Below the pieces are notes generated by a model. That model made no database searches. It was given only the letters and a program-made list of their open reading frames with translations, and was not told the DNA's origin. Positions 13,662 through 20,907 of a stretch of DNA of 22,871 bases are shown in pieces; within the stretch, counting starts at the first letter, position 1, and each line of letters opens with the position of its first letter. The stretch lies in contig DASRJH010000161.1 of NCBI GenBank assembly GCA_035649575.1, positions 1 to 22,871 on the forward strand, in the 5' to 3' direction. This DNA comes from DASVAL01 sp035649575 (GTDB taxonomy: Bacteria > Planctomycetota > UBA1135 > UBA2386). The position numbers were made by a program, and so were the translations under genes.

Positions 13662-15062
13662 CTACGTCCGGGGTTCGTCTGCCGGAGCCGCGGCGTGCTC
13701 GGCGCGCGGCCGTTCGTGCAGGCTCGCGGCGATCGCCTTCGCGCGTGCCTCGTGCAGGGCGGAGCGAAACTTCTCGACGTCGGGCCACTGCCGGCGCAGG
13801 TCTGCGGCGTCGACCTTGGCGCACGTTTTGCGTAGCCAGACGAGTTCGTCGGTGAGTCGTCCACACACCATCATGCCCCGGTCGTGAGCACCGAGTCGCC
13901 CCGCGGTGTCGGCGGCGACCGCGAGCGCGAACAGCTCGACCGGATAATCGACGGGGCGGAAGTAGCGGTCGTAGAGCTGCGCCAGCGTGCCGGCGCGCAG
14001 CTCGCCGAAGTCGAGGATCAGCAAGTGCAGTGCGCAGACGTCACGCGCCAGCGAGTGCGCGCGGCTGTCGGCGAGACCCGGCCAGCGCGCGAGCAGCCGA
14101 TCGACGTGCGCGAGGCCTTCTTGTTCGTGACCGTGGTGGCTCGGCAAGTCCTCGGGCTTCGTGTAGCCCTTGCCGAGGTCGTGGCAGAGGACCGCGATGC
14201 GAACGGCCAGGCGGGTCCTCTCGTCGAGGTGCCGGGTCTGTGCGACGGCCCACTCGAGGGCCAGGATCAAGTGCAGCGCCTGCGAGACCTCGGGATGCCA
14301 ACGCTGCGGGCCAGCGGGTCGGCCGTCGAACTGCCGAACGAGCTCGGGCGAGATCACTTCGAGCAGTCCCGCTTCGTGCAGCTCGAGCAGACACCTGCCC
14401 GGGGAAGGACACCGATCGAGCATCGCGCGCAGCTCGAGCGCCATGGCCTCGGGTGGCAGCTGATGCAGGATGGCCGGCTCGAGCGCGATGCGCCGGATCG
14501 AGTGATCGAGGTCGAAACCGAGCTCGTGCGCCTTGCGGTAGTAGCGCAGCCACCGGATCGGATGCTCCTTCACGCGTTGCGCGGGGTTGCCAACCGGAGC
14601 AATGATTCGTTGCTGCCAGTCGGCGAGACCGTTGGTCGGGTCGTGCATCGACGAGGTGGCGAGCTCGATCGCGAGCGCGCCGATCGTCATGTCCCGTTCG
14701 CCGAGGTCGGCGGCGATGCGCGCGGCCATCGGGTCAAAAGCGCGCCCGGCGCGGAAGGTCGTGATCTCGATGCGCCGCCCGCCGACCTTCATCGCCAGGG
14801 TGCCGCGTTCCTGATTGCCCTCGGTGGTCGGCACGAAGACGCGGTGTTGCTGCAACAACGCCTTGCCTGCATCGAGGTCGAGTGCCCACGCGAGATCGAG
14901 ATCGGCTGGCTCTGGTGCCGGCAAGCCCTTGGCCCGACACGCCATCGCGAGTGCGTAGGATCCGACGATGCACACACCCAGCTCTTTGGCCTCCAGCCAC
15001 GGCGCGGCCTCGCGCAGGAAGGCCACTGGATCGCGCAGCGGTTCGGCCGCGGGAGCACTCAC
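13662..15062 (-). CDS. Divergent tRNA nucleotidyltransferase/poly(A) polymerase-family protein with HD domain
   Basis: 466 residues from a GTG at 15062 whose first bases overlap the previous gene's stop (GTGA), implying translational coupling. The N-terminal head is class II nucleotidyltransferase-like: VGSYALAMACRAKG, then metal-binding D54-L-D56, ERGTLAMKVGGRRIEITTFR, and GERDMTIGALAIEL, matching the family's RDFTINAL motif. HDPTNGLADWQQRIIAPVGN and HPIRWLRYYRKAHELGF match the neck. The HD domain follows: H294-D295 in LCHDLGKGYTKP, HHGHEQEG about residues 309-316, then downstream helices. Family members add CCA or poly(A) to RNA; proteins of this layout also have phosphohydrolase activity. 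The usual G-G-x-V-R-D loop is altered to G-S and lacks the R-D, so substrate or activity may differ. It could be a paralogue rather than the cell's CCA enzyme. The longer open frame upstream runs through other genes and is not used. Confidence 0.85.
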   Translation of the reverse strand: MSAPAAEPLRDPVAFLREAAPWLEAKELGVCIVGSYALAMACRAKGLPAPEPADLDLAWALDLDAGKALLQQHRVFVPTTEGNQERGTLAMKVGGRRIEITTFRAGRAFDPMAARIAADLGERDMTIGALAIELATSSMHDPTNGLADWQQRIIAPVGNPAQRVKEHPIRWLRYYRKAHELGFDLDHSIRRIALEPAILHQLPPEAMALELRAMLDRCPSPGRCLLELHEAGLLEVISPELVRQFDGRPAGPQRWHPEVSQALHLILALEWAVAQTRHLDERTRLAVRIAVLCHDLGKGYTKPEDLPSHHGHEQEGLAHVDRLLARWPGLADSRAHSLARDVCALHLLILDFGELRAGTLAQLYDRYFRPVDYPVELFALAVAADTAGRLGAHDRGMMVCGRLTDELVWLRKTCAKVDAADLRRQWPDVEKFRSALHEARAKAIAASLHERPRAEHAAAPADEPRT

Positions 15063-15829
15063 TTGAGAGGGTTCTTCTTCAGCCAGGCCTCCGCCTCGGC
15101 TGCCTTGCTGAATCGCTGGCCCGTGACCGCGAACACCGCATCGGCGACCTTGCCCTTCCAGATCGCCCAGGACTTCCAACGCGCTTCCCAATACGCGGCC
15201 GGCGGATTGTGTTGCCCTTGGACGTCCGCTGGGATCGGCTCGTCGAGGTTGCGCAGCAACATCTCGATCGCCTGCTTCTCCTTGTGAACGGTGACGAGCT
15301 CGAGGATGGCTTCCTGCAGCGGGACTCGCTCGAGGTCGTACTCGCGCTCGAACAGGTCTTCGATCTCCGACCACTGCTTGCTCGCGTAGCCGCAGCGTGA
15401 GAGCCCGCGCACGAGGACGCCCATCACAGTGTGTTGCGGGCCGACCTTCGGGCTCTTGAGCAGCTTCAGGATCTGGCCGTTGGCGTCGCCGGCCGGTTGG
15501 TTCGCGATCAGCTCCGCGGCGCGCTTCCGGATCACGAGTGACTTGTCGTTCTCGACGAGCTGCGCGAGCGGCTTCAGCAGGAGCTTGTTGGAGCCCGTCG
15601 ACAGGCGCTCGAGCAGCTGGTTCTTCTCCGCCATCGACGGCGTGCCCTTCATGAGCTTCGTGAACTCGTCGGCCGCTGCCTTGGCGGTCTTGTCGTCCCA
15701 CGGCTCGACCTTCGGAGCTGTGGCCGGAGCTGCAGCCGGAGCTGCAGCCGGCGCGGCCGCCGGTGGTGCAGGAGGCGCAGGCTCGGGATCCTGAGCCGGC
15801 AAGAAGAACGTGAGAACAAGGGCAAACAT
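15059..15829 (-). CDS. Secreted alpha-helical (HEAT-like) protein with Ala/Pro linker
   Basis: 256 residues beginning MFALVLTFFLPAQDPEP, which reads as a short signal sequence with a possible cleavage after LPA. Next comes an Ala-Pro linker built from a 12-bp DNA repeat. The rest (about 42-256) is helical. It has one or two HEAT/armadillo-like segments (LLKPLAQLVENDKSLVIRKR then AAELIANQ), a region about an 'EIEDLFEREYDLER' helix and a Trp-rich end (YWEARWKSWAIWKG). No catalytic motif is visible, so I read it as a scaffold or binding protein of the periplasm. Its stop codon overlaps the start of the NTase/HD gene by four bases, an unexpected pairing of an exported and a cytoplasmic protein. 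The signal sequence lacks an N-terminal positive charge, so export is likely rather than certain. The extended open frame upstream is non-coding in appearance. Confidence 0.72.
   Translation of the reverse strand: MFALVLTFFLPAQDPEPAPPAPPAAAPAAAPAAAPATAPKVEPWDDKTAKAAADEFTKLMKGTPSMAEKNQLLERLSTGSNKLLLKPLAQLVENDKSLVIRKRAAELIANQPAGDANGQILKLLKSPKVGPQHTVMGVLVRGLSRCGYASKQWSEIEDLFEREYDLERVPLQEAILELVTVHKEKQAIEMLLRNLDEPIPADVQGQHNPPAAYWEARWKSWAIWKGKVADAVFAVTGQRFSKAAEAEAWLKKNPLK
15714..15761. repeat. 12-bp tandem repeat encoding an Ala-Pro linker
   Basis: Four head-to-tail 12-mers: GGAGCTGTGGCC, GGAGCTGCAGCC twice (15726-15749) and the degenerate GGCGCGGCCGCC. On the minus strand they encode repeated A-A-A-P units just after the signal sequence of the HEAT-like protein. 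The 12-bp unit preserves frame, so length changes would only alter linker length. Confidence 0.9.
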
Positions 15830-15949
15830 GGAGTTCCGATGATAGCGGTCGGGCGGCTGATTCTCCGATGCGCTTTTCGGACCATGCGCGGCCGACATCC
15901 GGCCTGGAGGCCGTTGCCATGGCGCGAAACTGACCGCAGCCAGACGAAG

Positions 15950-15976
15950 CGTTCCCGTTTCGGAACGAGCGGGAAC
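15950..15976. promoter_or_regulatory. Competing inverted repeats sharing one arm
   Basis: CGTTCC (15950-15955) can pair with GGAACG (15962-15967), a 6-bp stem with a 6-base loop. GTTCCCG (15951-15957), using almost the same bases, can pair with CGGGAAC (15970-15976), a 7-bp stem with a 12-base loop. The element lies in the 228-base divergent region 15830-16057, about 80 bases upstream of the VIT-VWA start. It may be an operator with three GGAAC-type half-sites or two alternative RNA folds. The rest of this intergenic region shows no recognisable gene. Confidence 0.5.
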
Positions 15977-15997
15977 CGCCGCGGCGCGCCGCACGTT
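15972..15997 (+). promoter_or_regulatory. Possible ECF-sigma-type promoter (GGAAC, 17-base spacing, CGTT)
   Basis: GGAAC (15972-15976) followed after 17 bases by CGTT (15994-15997) resembles the -35/-10 pattern of many ECF sigma factors. It points toward the VIT-VWA gene and would give a leader of roughly 50 bases. An ECF sigma gene lies about 6 kb away in the same window, but no copy of the pattern is visible before that sigma gene. With such short motifs in GC-rich DNA, chance occurrence is quite possible. Confidence 0.25.
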
Positions 15998-16057
15998 GTG
16001 GCGCGACCGGCACGCCGCATGCACTGCGCGGCCCGCCCGCAACCTCAGGTGACCTGA

Positions 16058-18379
16058 ATGAACCGTTTGACGTTCGTGCTGTCGTTCTGTCTCGCTGTTC
16101 CGCTGACTGCCCAGGGCCTCTTGATCGGCCCCACGCCTCCCGACCCGCATGGCCCCATCGTCGTCGAGCCACTGCCGCGTCCAGGGGTGCCGATCGTGCG
16201 GATCGTGCGCACCGCCGTGCATGCGGAGATCGTCGATGGAGTCGCGACGACGTCGATCGACCAGGTCTTCCACAACGACGGCCCGCGTGATGCGGAAGGC
16301 ACCTGGTTCCTGCCGCTGCCGGCCGGCGCGATCGCGGACGGATTCACGATGACGGTGGGCGGCAAGGAGATCGCGGGCGAAGTGCTCGATGCGGGCAAAG
16401 CGCGGTCGGTCTACGAGCAGATCGTGCGGCAGCGGCGTGATCCGGGGCTGCTCGAGTACGCGGGCGAGAGCATGTTGCGCGCGCGCATCTTCCCGATCCC
16501 GGCGCGTGGCGACGTCGGCGTCACGGTGCGCCTGCGCCAGGTCTTGCAGCCACTCGGGGGCATCTACGAATGGGTGTGGCCGCTGCGGGCCTCGCAGCTC
16601 GGGGATGCTGCTTGCGGTCCGATCGCGCTCGACGTGCGCATCAAGTCCCAGACTGCGCTCAGCACGATCATCGCGCCGTATGCGACCGCGGAGATCCGGC
16701 GCATCGGAGAGCACGAAGCGACCGTTACGTTCGAAGGCTCCGCTGCGCAGCTCGAAGATCTGCGCGTGCTCTACGGTCTCAGCGAGCAGGAGTTCGGGTT
16801 GCACATGCTGGCGTTCCGCCAGACGCCCGACGCCGGCTACTTCACGCTGCTGTTGTCGCCGCCGCGCGCGCTCGGCAAGGACAAGGTCGTACAGCGCCGG
16901 TGCGTGCAACTCGTCGTCGACACCTCGGGCTCGATGGCCGGCGACAAGATCGAACAGGCCAAGGCGGCAGTGCGCATGTTCCTACGCAGCCTGCGGCCGA
17001 CCGACCTGTTCCAGGTCGTCACGTTCGCCTCGGCAGTGCAGACCTTCTTCGACAAGCCGCAGCTCGCCAGCGAGCAGAACCTCGCGTCGGCGTTGCAGCG
17101 CGTGGACCGGCTCGCGGCGATGGGGGGCACCAACATCAGCGGGGCGCTGCAACAGGCGCTCGAAGCCGCGATTCCGCCGGCCGACGACGGCGGCGTCTGG
17201 CTGCCGCAGATCGTGTTCGTCACGGATGGCCAGCCGACCATGGGTCTCACGAACCCGCAGCAGATCCTCGACCTCACGAAGAGCGTGGACCTGCGTTCGA
17301 CGCGCGTGTTCGCGCTCGGCGTCGGGGACGAGATCGACGTGCGGTTGCTCGACGATCTCGTGCAGCAGCACCGCGGCGCGCGCGACTTCGTGCGCAACAA
17401 GGAGAAGATCGAGCTCAAGGTCGACGCGCTGTGCCAGAAGATCGCGCAGGCGGCGCTGACCGACGTCGAAGTGCGCTGCGACGGGCTCGACGCGTTCGAC
17501 GTGCACCCGACGCGCACGCGCGACCTGTTCTGCGGCGAGATGATGCAGGTGGTCGGGCGCTACCGCGACTCGGGCAGGCACACCGTTCGCGTGCGCGGCA
17601 AGCAGAACGGCGCCGAGCGTGAGTTCGTGTTCCAGGTCGACTTCCCTGCGGCATCCGAGCAGCACTCGTTCGTGCAGACGCTGTGGGCACGCCAGCACAT
17701 CGCTTCGTTGCTCGATGCGATCCGTCGCAACGGCCAGAAGCAGGAACTGATCGACGAGGTGCGGCGGCTCGCCACGCGCTACGGCATAGTCACGCCCTAC
17801 ACGTCGCAACTCATCGTCGAGGAGGGCATGCGGCTCGCGGGAGTCCCGCCGGCCGACGGCCAGCGTTGGGGCGACATGGGGCCGCGAGATCGCGTGCCAG
17901 GTAGCGCCGGCGCCCCCGCCACGGGTGGTCCCACGGGTCCGGCCACGGGTGGCCGCTCGGCGCCGGCATCCGACCCCGCGGCTCCGACTGCGTCCAAGCC
18001 GCTGGCGGAGCTCGGCAAATCCCGGACGGGGGAAGGCGCCGTCGAAGAGAGCTTGGAGACGGCGGGCGACGACTACTACCTCGGCGCCACTCGTCGAGCC
18101 GAGAAGAAGGACAGTCGCAGCAAGAGCGAGATGCTGCGGCGCGCGGCGGGCCGCGTCTTCGTCGTCGCCGGCGCCGACCTCGTCGAGCAGGGGCTGCCCG
18201 ACGATTGGCAGAAGAAGGCCGTCGCCGTCGAGGCGTTCTCGGATGCCTACTTCGCGCTGCTCAAGGGGAACCCGAAGCTGCGCGAGGTGCTGGCACTCGG
18301 CGATCGCATCGCCTTCCGCGACGGCGAGCGCATCGTCCAGGTGAAGCCAGCGCCCGGCCCCGGCGAAACCGCGAAGTGA
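16058..18379 (+). CDS. Secreted VIT-VWA (inter-alpha-trypsin-inhibitor-like) protein
   Basis: 773 residues, preceded by AGGTGA five bases before the ATG. Residues 1-19 are a signal peptide (MNRLTFVLSFCLAVPLTAQ). The VIT domain (about 45-175) has VHAEIVDGVATTSIDQVFHN, EGTWFLPLPAGA and ARSVYEQIVRQRRDPGLLEY. The VWA domain (about 280-455) has an intact MIDAS: D288-x-S290-x-S292, T358 in GGTNISG and D390 in VTDGQPT, so divalent-metal ligand binding is expected. Residues 455-600 are the VIT-VWA family's C-terminal region (RYGIVTPYTSQLIVEE). A Gly/Pro/Thr linker built on a 12-bp repeat follows, then a short domain containing RRAAGRVFVVAGADLVEQG. Unlike many bacterial relatives it has no C-terminal TM or sortase signal, so it is probably periplasmic or released. 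The small membrane-protein gene follows 31 bases downstream. Specific ligand unknown. Confidence 0.94.
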   Translation: MNRLTFVLSFCLAVPLTAQGLLIGPTPPDPHGPIVVEPLPRPGVPIVRIVRTAVHAEIVDGVATTSIDQVFHNDGPRDAEGTWFLPLPAGAIADGFTMTVGGKEIAGEVLDAGKARSVYEQIVRQRRDPGLLEYAGESMLRARIFPIPARGDVGVTVRLRQVLQPLGGIYEWVWPLRASQLGDAACGPIALDVRIKSQTALSTIIAPYATAEIRRIGEHEATVTFEGSAAQLEDLRVLYGLSEQEFGLHMLAFRQTPDAGYFTLLLSPPRALGKDKVVQRRCVQLVVDTSGSMAGDKIEQAKAAVRMFLRSLRPTDLFQVVTFASAVQTFFDKPQLASEQNLASALQRVDRLAAMGGTNISGALQQALEAAIPPADDGGVWLPQIVFVTDGQPTMGLTNPQQILDLTKSVDLRSTRVFALGVGDEIDVRLLDDLVQQHRGARDFVRNKEKIELKVDALCQKIAQAALTDVEVRCDGLDAFDVHPTRTRDLFCGEMMQVVGRYRDSGRHTVRVRGKQNGAEREFVFQVDFPAASEQHSFVQTLWARQHIASLLDAIRRNGQKQELIDEVRRLATRYGIVTPYTSQLIVEEGMRLAGVPPADGQRWGDMGPRDRVPGSAGAPATGGPTGPATGGRSAPASDPAAPTASKPLAELGKSRTGEGAVEESLETAGDDYYLGATRRAEKKDSRSKSEMLRRAAGRVFVVAGADLVEQGLPDDWQKKAVAVEAFSDAYFALLKGNPKLREVLALGDRIAFRDGERIVQVKPAPGPGETAK
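17919..17954. repeat. 12-bp tandem repeat in the VIT-VWA linker
   Basis: Three copies of a 12-mer with core CCACGGGT (at 17919, 17931 and 17943). They encode an A-T-G-G-P-T-G-P-A-T-G-G linker and keep frame. Confidence 0.85.
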
Positions 18380-18410
18380 CGATGCGCGGGGACGGCGCTA
18401 CCGTGCACGC

Positions 18411-18770
18411 ATGGCCGTGGCGATCGTGCGGTGGTTCTGTGCCCTGCTTGGTGGTCTGTTGCTCGGCGCAGGGCTCGTACTGCACGGCCAGGTGGCCATC
18501 TATCGCGCCATGCGTGATGAAGTCGACGCGACCTTCTTCCTGTGGCGCGCGATCGGCAATGCGACGTTCGCGTTCCAGAGCGGCGAGCACCGCATGGCGC
18601 TGGCCCTGGCCGAAGTGCCCGAAGAGGCGATCAAGGAGTCGGACCGGTCGGCCTGGGTGCTCGTGATCATCGGCAGCCTGGTCGCGCTCACGGGACCCTT
18701 GTTGCGCGAGGGCAGCCCGACGCGGGCCAAGAAGGTCAAGCAGGTCAAGCAGGTAGCGCGCAAGTCTTGA
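18411..18770 (+). CDS. Small two-TM membrane protein of unknown function
   Basis: 119 residues with a hydrophobic N-terminal segment (about 6-26, FCALLGGLLLGAGLVL), a soluble stretch of about 50 residues and a second segment (about 82-97, VLVIIGSLVALTGPLL). A lysine-rich tail (AKKVKQVKQVARKS) should stay in the cytoplasm. The 31-base gap after the VIT-VWA gene on the same strand suggests one transcript. No family was recognised. The tail is written by a 9-bp repeat (AAGCAGGTC-like). No clear ribosome binding site precedes the ATG, so the start could be wrong, but the hydrophobic N-terminus begins immediately after it. It is followed by a hairpin terminator candidate. Confidence 0.68.
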   Translation: MAVAIVRWFCALLGGLLLGAGLVLHGQVAIYRAMRDEVDATFFLWRAIGNATFAFQSGEHRMALALAEVPEEAIKESDRSAWVLVIIGSLVALTGPLLREGSPTRAKKVKQVKQVARKS

Positions 18771-18836
18771 TGGAACGCCGCAGCGGGGTTGCTTGCGTGC
18801 TTCGCCGTCGTTCTTTCTCCGCGTTGCGGCGTTCCA
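18771..18836. terminator. Shared bidirectional hairpin between convergent operons
   Basis: TGGAACGCCGCA (18771-18782) and TGCGGCGTTCCA (18825-18836) are a perfect 12-bp inverted repeat. Inside, CGGGG (18784-18788) can add five more pairs with CTCCG (18818-18822), one of them G-T. It begins immediately after the stop of the plus-strand small membrane gene and ends three bases before the stop of the minus-strand HEAT-VWA gene, the position of a bidirectional terminator. No T-run follows on either strand, so it may work with Rho or mainly protect both transcript ends. Confidence 0.72.
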
Positions 18837-18839
18837 GCA

Positions 18840-20744
18840 TCACAGCTCGCGGAACTTGCCGCGGTTGTCCTCGGCCATGCGCTTCATGAGCTCCTGTGGC
18901 GTGATCTCCATCTTCGGCTCTTGCCGCTGATACTCCGCCGGCGTGGCCGAGCTGATGAAGATCGTGTTGATGCGCATGCCGGCGAACTTGTTGGCTTCTT
19001 TCACGAGCTCCAGGATCTCGAGCGGATTCGTCACCTCGCCGACCGTCGGGGCGCCGTCGGACAGGACGAAGATCTCGTCGACGTTGGACTCGTAACGCGT
19101 GCCGTAGACCAACGACTTGATCTTCAAGGCCTCCTGCAGACCAGCCCAGATATTGGTGCCGGGCTTGATGACCATGTCCTCGACATATTTCTTGAACAGC
19201 TTGCGGTTGCCCTCGGTGGCGGGCTGGAGCTCCTTCTTCCAGAGCGTGGCCTTCTCGTCGCCGCAGAACGTAACGAGGTTGAACATCGCGTTCGGCGCGA
19301 TGACATCCATGGCGCGGTTCAGTTCCCTCTTGGCGAAATCGATGCGCTTCTGCAGCGTCTTGCGGCCGTCCGCCTCCACCTTGTCCATGTTCCAGTCCAT
19401 GCTGAGCGAGACGTCGACCACGAACACGACGCGTGTGCCCTGCACCGGGATGCCGCAGAACCCGCCTGCCATGGTCTTCTCGAGGCCGGTCCCGCGCGGC
19501 TTGGTGACCTGGATCTTGTCCTTCTCCTTCTCCCAGAACTCGCGCCACTTCTCGGGCGAAGTGGCGGGAAAGACTGCGCCCGTCATGCTCACGAGCAGTT
19601 CGTGCGTCTGGTAGAGCAAGAGCCCGGACAGCTTGCCGGACTTCACGTCATCGGGTTGGTCGCGGAAGCGCTCGAGTATCGCGATCAGCGCCGGTATGGT
19701 CTCGACCGAGCGGAAATCGCCGAGCAGCCGCACGAGCTCCATGTCCGCGCGCCAGTTCGAGCGCCCGAGAGCATGGATCGAGGAACGGACCACGAGACGC
19801 AGGACCTCGGGAAGCTCGGCCGGCGTTGCCGCGGGGGCTGGCGCTGACGCCGGTGCGGGTTGCGCCGGTGTGGGCTCCCCGTTCTTCTCGGCCTTGTCTC
19901 CCTTGTCGGCCGGGTCGGCGGGCTTCGCTTCGCCGGGCTTGCCGCTGTCGGCCGTCGGCGCCGACTCGGTGACGTTCAGATACTTCGCGAAGATCGTTTT
20001 CAGCGAATGCGCGACGGCGGCCAGCACCGCGTCGTTCGCCTCGCGGTCGAGAGCACTGACCAGCGCGAGCCCCGACTCCTCCATTCCCATCTTTTCCAGT
20101 GCTTCCGCGGCATGCACACGGACGAGCTCGTCGTTGTCGCTGAGTGCTGCCTCGACCACGCTGCGATACGACTTGTCGTTCATGCGCCCGAGGCAGCGAA
20201 CCGCGGCGGCCTGGAATCCCAGGATCCTGTTCTTGTCGACCTTGGCAGAGCCTCGCGCCGCGCTCGCGATCTCCTCCTTCGCGGCAGCGGACTGCAGTTT
20301 GGCGAGGAAGTCCTGGCCGAGGCTGCGCACGTCGTGGGCCGCCATCTCGACGGTGTACTTGCCGGGATCGATGCCGACAGCCGCCACTTCGAGCAGCGCT
20401 TGCGCGGCCTCCGCGTTGTCGAGCTTCGCCACGGCCTCGAGGATCATCTCGAGGTCGCTCTTCCAGGTGATGTTGCCGACCGCGTTCTTGGGCGCGAGGC
20501 CGAACTTCGCCGCAATCGAGTCCTTGCCGATGGGTTCCCACTCGGGCAGGTCGCGGGGCTTTTCGCTCTTCCTCTTCGGACGGAATTCGATCTTGTCGTT
20601 GCGCCAGAGCTTCATCCAGGCTTCGAGCGCGCGCAGCGGCTTGTCATCGTGAGCTTGTGCCTGCACTGCCGCATCCAGGGAGGTGGCGGGGGGCGCGGAG
20701 ATCGGGAGACAGCAACACGAAGCTGCCAGCAGTAGGTCGAGCAT
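18840..20744 (-). CDS. HEAT-repeat plus VWA domain protein, probably exported
   Basis: 634 residues from the ATG at 20744. The start of the mature region is preceded by a hydrophobic stretch (MLDLLLAASCCCLPISAPPA) that may be a signal or, less likely, a lipoprotein signal (A-A-S-C). An alternative ATG lies 16 codons upstream. Residues 30-265 carry HEAT-like helical repeats (QAAAVRCLGRMNDKSYRSVV then EAALSDNDELVRVHAAEAL). An Ala/Pro/Lys linker follows (about 265-310), then a second HEAT-like block (VRLLGDFRSVETIPALIAIL) and a C-terminal VWA domain (about 438-634). Its MIDAS is intact: D444-V-S-L-S (FVVDVSLSMDW), PGTNIWAGL and VLSDGAPTVG. Such proteins act as metal-dependent adhesion or assembly scaffolds. 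It is the third gene after the sigma/anti-sigma pair, separated by 163 bases. It ends at the shared hairpin. Confidence 0.88.
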   Translation of the reverse strand: MLDLLLAASCCCLPISAPPATSLDAAVQAQAHDDKPLRALEAWMKLWRNDKIEFRPKRKSEKPRDLPEWEPIGKDSIAAKFGLAPKNAVGNITWKSDLEMILEAVAKLDNAEAAQALLEVAAVGIDPGKYTVEMAAHDVRSLGQDFLAKLQSAAAKEEIASAARGSAKVDKNRILGFQAAAVRCLGRMNDKSYRSVVEAALSDNDELVRVHAAEALEKMGMEESGLALVSALDREANDAVLAAVAHSLKTIFAKYLNVTESAPTADSGKPGEAKPADPADKGDKAEKNGEPTPAQPAPASAPAPAATPAELPEVLRLVVRSSIHALGRSNWRADMELVRLLGDFRSVETIPALIAILERFRDQPDDVKSGKLSGLLLYQTHELLVSMTGAVFPATSPEKWREFWEKEKDKIQVTKPRGTGLEKTMAGGFCGIPVQGTRVVFVVDVSLSMDWNMDKVEADGRKTLQKRIDFAKRELNRAMDVIAPNAMFNLVTFCGDEKATLWKKELQPATEGNRKLFKKYVEDMVIKPGTNIWAGLQEALKIKSLVYGTRYESNVDEIFVLSDGAPTVGEVTNPLEILELVKEANKFAGMRINTIFISSATPAEYQRQEPKMEITPQELMKRMAEDNRGKFREL

Positions 20745-20760
20745 GGGTGGAACGGTTTGG

Positions 20761-20780
20761 GGCCAGAGGGCGTGCTGGCC
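20761..20780 (-). promoter_or_regulatory. Small hairpin upstream of the HEAT-VWA start
   Basis: GGCCAG (20761-20766) and CTGGCC (20775-20780) form a perfect 6-bp stem with an 8-base loop, 16 bases before the chosen ATG. It could be the end of the sigma/anti-sigma transcript or a structure in the leader of the HEAT-VWA gene. No T-run follows. Confidence 0.3.
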
Positions 20781-20818
20781 CGGGAGCCCCAAATGCTAGC
20801 CAGAGACGTGGCTCGATG

Positions 20819-20866
20819 TTGCTTCCCGTGCTGCTCCCCGTGTTGCTTTCCGTGTCGCTTTCCTGG
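20819..20866. repeat. Intergenic 12-bp tandem repeat, four degenerate copies
   Basis: TTGCTTCCCGTG, CTGCTCCCCGTG, TTGCTTTCCGTG and TCGCTTTCCTGG are head to tail between the anti-sigma stop and the HEAT-VWA start. The plus strand could encode a short leucine/valine-rich peptide here, but the frame runs into the anti-sigma gene antisense and is not supported. Confidence 0.85.
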
Positions 20867-20907
20867 GGCGGGAAGGTGGCGTTCTGCCCATCAGGCCCCC
20901 CTCGTGC

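Noticed and set aside
15063..16172. N-terminal extension of the NTase/HD frame to 836 residues
   Set aside because: The extension overlaps the HEAT-like gene in another frame and looks random; the GTG at 15062 with stop-start overlap fits the family better.
15830..16909. N-terminal extension of the HEAT-like frame to 616 residues
   Set aside because: It is antisense to the VIT-VWA gene and lacks any domain; a signal-like sequence begins at the ATG at 15829.
20657..20744. Lipoprotein signal on the HEAT-VWA protein (A-A-S-C)
   Set aside because: There is no positive charge before it and only about ten residues precede the cysteine, too short for a usual signal; kept only as an alternative.
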